Part shown: one piece after another, positions 6,161 through 6,170 of the stretch
Position numbering within the stretch: position 1 is the stretch's first letter
Layout of the letters: each line of letters opens with the position of its first letter
Source of the DNA: an uncultured Verrucomicrobiota bacterium
Lineage (GTDB): Bacteria; Verrucomicrobiota; Verrucomicrobiia; Limisphaerales; UBA1096
Length of the DNA stretch: 6,170 bases
Reading direction: 5' to 3'
Assembly (NCBI GenBank): GCA_913050205.1
Contig: CAJXAU010000108.1
Location: forward strand, 1-6,170
The notes under the pieces: generated by a model
What the model saw: only the letters and a program-made list of their open reading frames with translations
What the model was told of the DNA's origin: nothing
The model's database searches: none
Program-made: the position numbers and the translations under genes

Positions 6161-6165
6161 CCCTC
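6161..6165 (-). promoter_or_regulatory. Possible ribosome binding site for a TTG start of the hydrolase
   Basis: GAGGG on the minus strand is five bases upstream of an in-frame TTG at 6153-6155. It is 20 bases from the ATG at 6140, too far to serve that start. If it is used, the protein gains the five residues MPAIF before MVKYF and still has a signal peptide. Confidence 0.35.
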
Positions 6166-6170
6166 ACGGT

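Overview
The window looks like chromosome from a PVC-superphylum bacterium, most likely Verrucomicrobiota or Planctomycetota. The main evidence is the gene set: a planctomycete-type cytochrome protein (PSCyt1, DUF1549 and DUF1553 domains), a Tat-exported DUF1501 protein and a WD40 protein in one run, a combination strongly characteristic of that group. The DNA is GC-rich and every gene lies on the minus strand. The placement is inferred from gene content, because there is no rRNA or other phylogenetic marker here.

Reading in the direction of transcription (right to left), there are two transcription units. Unit A, 6140 to 4423, holds an exported serine hydrolase of the beta-lactamase/family VIII esterase superfamily. 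It overlaps by an ATGA the start of a small lipoprotein of unknown function. Unit B, 4300 to the left edge, holds a 659-residue exported dihaem PSCyt protein, a 437-residue Tat-signal DUF1501 protein (4 bases later) and a WD40 propeller protein (10 bases later, cut by the window edge after 330 codons). The WD40 gene is a real gene that is easily missed because it has no stop codon inside the window. The spacer between the units, 4301 to 4422, carries a candidate promoter, a 13-bp inverted repeat and a 14-bp palindrome.

Unit B probably makes an envelope-associated module: a c-type cytochrome-like protein and a partner of the alkaline-phosphatase/sulfatase fold, with a WD40 protein that has no export signal. 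Families in this arrangement are abundant in PVC genomes, but I know of no established biochemical role. Unit A makes a probable periplasmic esterase or peptidase and a lipid-anchored protein whose translation is probably coupled to it. The two units need not be functionally linked.

The most unusual signal is at DNA level. The palindrome CGCTTGGCCAAGCG and shorter versions centred on TTGGCCAA recur across the right two thirds of the window, in coding sequence (in two reading frames) and in the spacer. This resembles a highly iterated palindrome such as cyanobacterial HIP1. No RNA genes, CRISPR arrays, insertion sequences or convincing terminators were seen.
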